A DNA stretch of 8,782 nt from Helicobacteraceae bacterium (GTDB taxonomy: Bacteria; Campylobacterota; Campylobacteria; Campylobacterales; SZUA-545), in NCBI GenBank assembly GCA_031276985.1, contig JAISMA010000133.1:1-8782 (forward strand), written 5' to 3'. A program made the translations under genes and the position numbers. A model generated the notes under the pieces. That model worked only from the letters and a program-made list of their open reading frames with translations. It was not told the origin of the DNA and did not search any database. Below are positions 5,995-8,782 of this stretch, one piece after another (position 1 is the first letter of the stretch; each line of letters starts with the position of its first letter).

Positions 5995-6549
5995 ATGATT
6001 AAACGACTTATAGCGCCGATCGCGCTGGTTTTGTTAGTCGCGCTTCCTAGCATAGGAGCAAACGTGAAACAGATTGCGGTTTTGGAAACCACGCAGGGGA
6101 CGATCGAGATCGAACTGCTTGGCGATATTGCGCCGAAAGCGACTGAAAATTTCGCTACGCATATCAAAAACGGCTATTACGACGGGCTGATTTTTCACCG
6201 CGTAATTAAGGATTTTATGATCCAAGGAGGCGATCCTACGGGAACGGGACGCGGCGGAGAATCGATATGGGGCGCGCCGTTTGAGGACGAATTTAACGCG
6301 GCGGTTAGTTTTAACGAACCTTATCTGCTCGCTATGGCAAACGCCGGTCCAAAAACAAACGGATCGCAGTTTTTTATCACCACCGTTAAAACGGATTCGC
6401 TTAACAATCGTCATACGATTTTCGGGCGGGTGATTAAAGGGCAGGACGTCGTCAAAAAGATCGAAAGCGTACCGACGGGCGCGATGAACAAGCCAACCGC
6501 AAAGCAGGAGATCAAGAAGGCGACGATTAAAGAGGTTGAAGTCAAATAA
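5995..6549 (+). CDS. Exported cyclophilin-type peptidyl-prolyl isomerase
   Basis: Catalyses cis-trans isomerisation of Xaa-Pro bonds and assists folding of exported proteins in the periplasm. Residues 1-22 form a signal peptide (KR, hydrophobic core, cleavage probably after GA at 22). The cyclophilin domain covers about 26-183, with FHRVIKDFMIQGGDPTGTG (67-85) containing catalytic Arg69, Phe74 and Gln77, MANAGPKTNGSQFFIT (114-129), and HTIFGRV (140-146). The residue equivalent to human CypA Trp121 is Ser135, predicting weak cyclosporin binding. AAGGAGG at 5984-5990, four bases before the ATG, is a very strong ribosome binding site. The total of 184 residues is normal for an exported bacterial cyclophilin. 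It sits 58 bases upstream of the superoxide reductase gene on the same strand. Confidence 0.94.
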   Translation: MIKRLIAPIALVLLVALPSIGANVKQIAVLETTQGTIEIELLGDIAPKATENFATHIKNGYYDGLIFHRVIKDFMIQGGDPTGTGRGGESIWGAPFEDEFNAAVSFNEPYLLAMANAGPKTNGSQFFITTVKTDSLNNRHTIFGRVIKGQDVVKKIESVPTGAMNKPTAKQEIKKATIKEVEVK

Positions 6550-6568
6550 GAGCGTTTAAGTCTTATTT
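6544..6568. repeat. Perfect 8-bp inverted repeat between cyclophilin and superoxide reductase genes
   Basis: AAATAAGA (6544-6551), nine bases, TCTTATTT (6561-6568). The left arm overlaps the cyclophilin TAA stop, and the right arm ends four bases before the -10 box of the next gene. It could be an A/T-rich attenuator or terminator hairpin, though it has no U-tract beyond the arm. It could also be an operator covering the -35 region of the superoxide reductase promoter. Confidence 0.45.
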
Positions 6569-6571
6569 ACC

Positions 6572-6577
6572 TATAAT
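6572..6577 (+). promoter_or_regulatory. -10 box of the superoxide reductase gene
   Basis: A perfect TATAAT predicts transcription from about 6584 and a 24-base leader containing AGGAGG (6596-6601), six bases before the ATG. There is no consensus -35 box; that position lies inside the inverted repeat at 6544-6568. The gene may therefore be expressed apart from the cyclophilin. Confidence 0.6.
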
Positions 6578-6607
6578 TAAGCCGCACAACTAATTAGGAG
6601 GATTTAT

Positions 6608-6994
6608 ATGCCAAACATAAACGCTTACGTGGAGCTGTCTCCCGAAGAAAAAGAGGCGAAGAAGGATTACATCGATCGTCATTCGCCGTTCATTACGGTC
6701 GCAAGTAGCGCCAAAATCGGCGAAAAATTAGCCGTCAATGTTCGTCTGGGCAAGGATTATTCCCACCCCGACGATCTCGATCACTACATCAACGAGATCA
6801 AACTTTTTGATCGCGAAACGCTTTTGGCGACGGCAACGTTGATTAGCGGCGTAAACGGCGGACAAGGCAACAAGGGTCAAGCTGAAGTTACCTTTTTCGT
6901 CGTACCGCAAAAGAGCCTCAAACTGACGGCGCTTAGCTACTGTACCAAACATGGACTGTGGCAAAGCGATCCGATCGAAGTTTCGGTCTCTTAA
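6608..6994 (+). CDS. Superoxide reductase, one-iron (neelaredoxin) type
   Basis: Reduces superoxide to hydrogen peroxide without making oxygen, a cytoplasmic defence of anaerobes and microaerophiles. The 128-residue protein has the complete Fe(His)4Cys centre: His25 (RHSP), His53 (SHP), His59 (DHYI), then Cys112 and His115 in YCTKHGLW. The N-terminal desulforedoxin iron domain of two-iron desulfoferrodoxins is absent, and the length fits one-iron enzymes. The usual catalytic-loop Glu-Lys-His is Asp-Arg-His here (23-25), a conservative but notable change. The ribosome binding site AGGAGG at 6596-6601 is strong. The gene has its own -10 box and ends at a strong terminator, so it may be monocistronic. 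Electron donors such as rubredoxin are not in the window. Confidence 0.92.
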   Translation: MPNINAYVELSPEEKEAKKDYIDRHSPFITVASSAKIGEKLAVNVRLGKDYSHPDDLDHYINEIKLFDRETLLATATLISGVNGGQGNKGQAEVTFFVVPQKSLKLTALSYCTKHGLWQSDPIEVSVS

Positions 6995-6999
6995 ACCGC

Positions 7000-7033
7000 A
7001 AAACCGTCGCCGATTTTGATTGGCGGCGGTTTT
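7000..7033. terminator. Rho-independent terminator after superoxide reductase
   Basis: AAAACCGTCGCC (7000-7011) pairs over 12 positions, with one G-U, with GGCGGCGGTTTT (7022-7033) around a 10-base loop. The U-run closes the stem on the plus strand, and the A-run on the left arm makes it workable on the minus strand too. It starts five bases after the stop codon. Confidence 0.85.
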
Positions 7034-7554
7034 GTCGTCCGACACAATCGCTTCAAACGCTTTTAACTAACGGCGACTCTCTTTTTCTTTTGTAATAAGC
7101 GGGATTTTCGCAAAACAAAAACGCCGATGGCGCGTAAGATCGCGGAACCATAAACAACAATCGCAATGCTTTCGTCATATTTGCTTTCACAAAAACCCAT
7201 TCGCAAACGTTCGCGCTGTTTTAATCTAACACAATGATATAACATCATTCTCGCATATAGGCGGGCATTTGAGAATTGCTGGCAGGCTTTTGCATAGACA
7301 TGCGCCAATCATAATAGCTTTTATCTTTCTTTTTGGACTTCCTAGATTTCCGATTTTTTGCGGCTTGAAACGTTTGCGCTAAACGGCGGTAAGATTATTC
7401 GCATCCGTTATTTTATATGCTCGATGCAATCGCAAATAAAATATCGTTGTTATCGCGTTTATCTTCGCGCAATTGTATGTCTAATGGATTTAAGCAAGCA
7501 AAAATGATCAAACGAATACAAACTCAAACTATCTTGAAAAATTAGGCGGAAAAA
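7034..7554. other. Long stretch without a convincing gene; possible decayed minus-strand gene
   Basis: About 520 bases, A+T-richer than the core genes, between a terminator and the winged-helix gene. An 81-codon minus frame (7308-7063) starts at TTG without a ribosome binding site and is doubtful. On the minus strand a different frame from 7523 to a TGA at 7247-7245 reads like protein, with a Lys/Arg-rich stretch and an ending QMPAYMRE, but is broken by two TAA codons. A 42-codon plus frame lies at 7417-7545. No tRNA or recognisable repeat is seen. Confidence 0.4.
7417..7545 (+). CDS. Possible 42-residue small protein upstream of the winged-helix gene
   Basis: A short frame starting M-L-D-A-I-A-N-K-I-S and ending T-I-L-K-N ends nine bases before the ATG of the winged-helix gene, so its TAG overlaps that gene's AGGCGGA ribosome binding site; translational coupling is conceivable. 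It has no Shine-Dalgarno sequence of its own, no known motif and is rather basic. The opposite strand is also partly open here, so this is a weak call. Confidence 0.2.
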   Translation: MLDAIANKISLLSRLSSRNCMSNGFKQAKMIKRIQTQTILKN

Positions 7555-7860
7555 ATGCTTAATTTTTTAGCGAAGGAAATCGTCAACAAAATCAGCGGAA
7601 ACGCGCTTAAAATCCTAATAATTATTATCGCAAAAATCCAAACGGCAGACCAGAAAATCGCGCTATCGTTAAGCGTATTAGAGCAAGCCGCCGCGCTTAG
7701 CGATAACGCCGTCGTCGCGGCGATCAGAGAGCTAGAAAATCGCGGTTTAATCAGCGTTGATCGCGCAGATCGGCGCGTGAGTAAATACGCCCTGCCCTCG
7801 CCCGTTTTTGGCGCTTTTTTTGGCGCTAAAACAGCGCCAGATCGCAAAACTAGCGCTTAA
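7555..7860 (+). CDS. Small winged-helix DNA-binding protein
   Basis: The 101-residue product has an N-terminal hydrophobic helix (about 15-28). A winged helix-turn-helix at about 38-80 follows, SLSVLEQAAALSDNAVVAAI (38-57) then RELENRGLISV (58-68), with the basic wing DRADRRVSKYAL (69-80). The pattern resembles MarR-like or plasmid/phage replication-type winged helices (LSDNAVVAAIRELENRGLI is a typical recognition helix plus turn). The role could be a transcription regulator or a replication-initiation domain of a mobile element; the sequence does not decide. AGGCGGA at 7544-7550 is the ribosome binding site. The C-terminal tail after 80 is uncertain because another frame is also open across two T-runs at about 7804-7824. 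It lies in an accessory-looking region. Confidence 0.62.
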   Translation: MLNFLAKEIVNKISGNALKILIIIIAKIQTADQKIALSLSVLEQAAALSDNAVVAAIRELENRGLISVDRADRRVSKYALPSPVFGAFFGAKTAPDRKTSA

Positions 7861-7954
7861 AGCGCGAGAGCAGCAATCGGAAAAATGCGCGTATTCTTGA
7901 GCGGAATTGGGCGATTTATGCGATCTGCCAATTCGCCCGTAATGGCAAAAAACT

Positions 7955-8129
7955 ATGAAAAATTATGGAAAAGCGGCGGGAAATCTTGAAATTATGCACG
8001 ATTACGCCATAACGATAAAAAGACAAAGAAGCAAAAACCTATTCCATTGACGTCGATGTAGTGGGTAAAAGCGAGTTTGCTTTTCGTACAATGCGGAAAA
8101 GAAAGGGAAGGTTTAGCGAAGGCGAATCA
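7955..8129 (+). pseudogene. Probable small gene with a frameshift at an A5 run
   Basis: From ATG 7955 (or ATG 7994) a frame gives ...M-H-D-Y-A-I-T-I-K and then loses sense, ending at a TGA near 8045. At the A5 run 8017-8021 another frame takes over as D-K-E-A-K-T-Y-S-I-D-V-D-V-V-G-K-S-E-F-A-F-R-T, which looks like continuous beta-strand protein. Removing one A joins them. The second frame runs on without a stop into the gene starting at 8130. I do not recognise a family. It may be a real frameshift, a sequencing error in a homopolymer, or coincidence. Confidence 0.3.
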
Positions 8130-8782
8130 ATGCCCGCTGAAACGTCTAAGACTCTTACGCCCGAAGCGACTCCTTCGTCCTATAAGCCCTCCACAACCGA
8201 AACTATACCGCACGCGGCGAAAAGTCAAACGACGGCGACAACGCCAACGCCGCCGATAAAGACGGGCATAAAAGAGATCGAGCAAACGATCGAGGATTTA
8301 GGATTGTCGCCGACGTTCAGAAATCTTTCTTTGGCGCAATCGACGCTTGGAAGGCTAAAGACCGCTATTGCGAAAAAGGATTTTAAGACGCTTATAGAAT
8401 TAGGCGGTTTGCCTAGTTATGTCGATAGAAACGGCGAAATATCCAAAGCGGCGCGGAGGGCGCATGATCTATTGGAAGCAAACGAGTTTATTCCGAAGCT
8501 AGTCGACGCGGGCGTAATGTCGAAAAAGGCGTTAAGCGAATACAAGCGAACGGCGATTATTCCCGCCGAAGCGACAGAGGCGATTAAATCGGCGCGTCTT
8601 AAAGGGCTTGGACAACCATTTCAGTTTAACGGAAAAGGCGCTTATTTCACATACGAAAATTACAGATTGAAGCCTTATACGCCAAAAGAAAACGGGCGAA
8701 CGCCGTATGTTTTAGCGTCGCCGCAAGCAAGCGGCGCGGCTATCGGATCGACGGCGGGATTTGAGCGCGACGAAAACGGCAA
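8130..8782 (+). CDS. Unrecognised protein, N-terminal 217 residues, runs off the window
   Basis: An open frame continues to the last base with 217 visible residues. Residues 1-45 are a Thr/Pro/Ser-rich low-complexity, probably disordered segment with no signal peptide. From about 46 it becomes an ordinary globular, largely helical sequence (IKEIEQTIEDLGL at 47-59, KTLIELGGLPSYVDRNGEIS at 86-105). A more aromatic part (FQFNGKGAYFTYENYRLKPY at 164-183) and a Gly/Ser/Ala-rich stretch follow. No family is recognised. A disordered N-terminus before a long cytoplasmic body is common in phage or conjugative-element proteins, but that is only inference. ATG 8130 is favoured by GAAGG at 8118-8122, seven bases upstream; ATG 8091 or GTG 8061 in the same frame are alternatives without a ribosome binding site. 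Confidence 0.68.
   Translation, partial: MPAETSKTLTPEATPSSYKPSTTETIPHAAKSQTTATTPTPPIKTGIKEIEQTIEDLGLSPTFRNLSLAQSTLGRLKTAIAKKDFKTLIELGGLPSYVDRNGEISKAARRAHDLLEANEFIPKLVDAGVMSKKALSEYKRTAIIPAEATEAIKSARLKGLGQPFQFNGKGAYFTYENYRLKPYTPKENGRTPYVLASPQASGAAIGSTAGFERDENG

Noticed and set aside
7063..7308. 81-codon minus-strand frame
   Set aside because: TTG start, no ribosome binding site, no recognisable motif, and another frame of the same strand looks more protein-like.
8077..8259. 60-codon Arg/Lys-rich plus-strand frame
   Set aside because: It is an out-of-frame shadow of the longer open frame starting at 8130; its basic composition results from the shifted GCG/ACG codons.
1..8782. CRISPR arrays, insertion sequences and tRNA genes
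   Set aside because: No spaced direct repeats, transposase motifs with terminal repeats, or tRNA T-loop sequences were found on either strand by eye.

Overview
The window looks like chromosomal DNA of a Campylobacterota (Epsilonproteobacteria) relative. Clues are the start of a tmRNA whose visible tag (A-N-N-A-N-Y...) resembles Campylobacter and Helicobacter tags, a FlgP/LPP20-type flagellar protein behind a sigma-54-like promoter, a periplasmic cyclophilin, a one-iron superoxide reductase, a hydrogenase-maturation protease, and a CT-dinucleotide tract inside a signal-peptide coding region, as in several Helicobacter pylori outer-membrane protein genes. Coding density is high, Ala/Arg codons are mostly GCG/CGC, and CGATCG/GCGATCGC words are frequent. 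The assignment is inference from gene content.

Layout. 1-107 (-): 5' part of ssrA with a near-consensus promoter. 238-753 (+): FlgP-like protein. 874-1926 (+): UDP-glucuronate 4-epimerase. 2001-3309 (-): unknown lipoprotein with a (CT)10 tract in its signal peptide, out of frame with its ATG as sequenced. 3458-4753 (-): bioA. 4805-5215 (+): hydrogenase maturation protease, divergent from bioA with overlapping -10 boxes. 5212-5658 (-): unknown basic protein whose stop codon overlaps that of the protease gene. 5995-6549 (+): exported cyclophilin. 6608-6994 (+): superoxide reductase, followed by a strong terminator at 7000-7033. 7034-8129: accessory-looking stretch with a small winged-helix gene, short open frames and signs of frame disruption. 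8130-8782 (+): start of an unrecognised protein that runs off the window.

There is no single long operon. Most genes have their own promoter or face a divergent neighbour, covering separate housekeeping jobs: ribosome rescue, flagellum, surface sugar, biotin, hydrogenase, protein folding and oxygen defence.

The most interesting locus is the lipoprotein at 2001-3309. The repeat lies between a good ribosome binding site plus ATG and a clear lipobox, so gain or loss of CT units should switch the 436-residue protein on (8, 11 or 14 units) or off (10 units, as here). This is a candidate phase-variable surface lipoprotein of unknown family.
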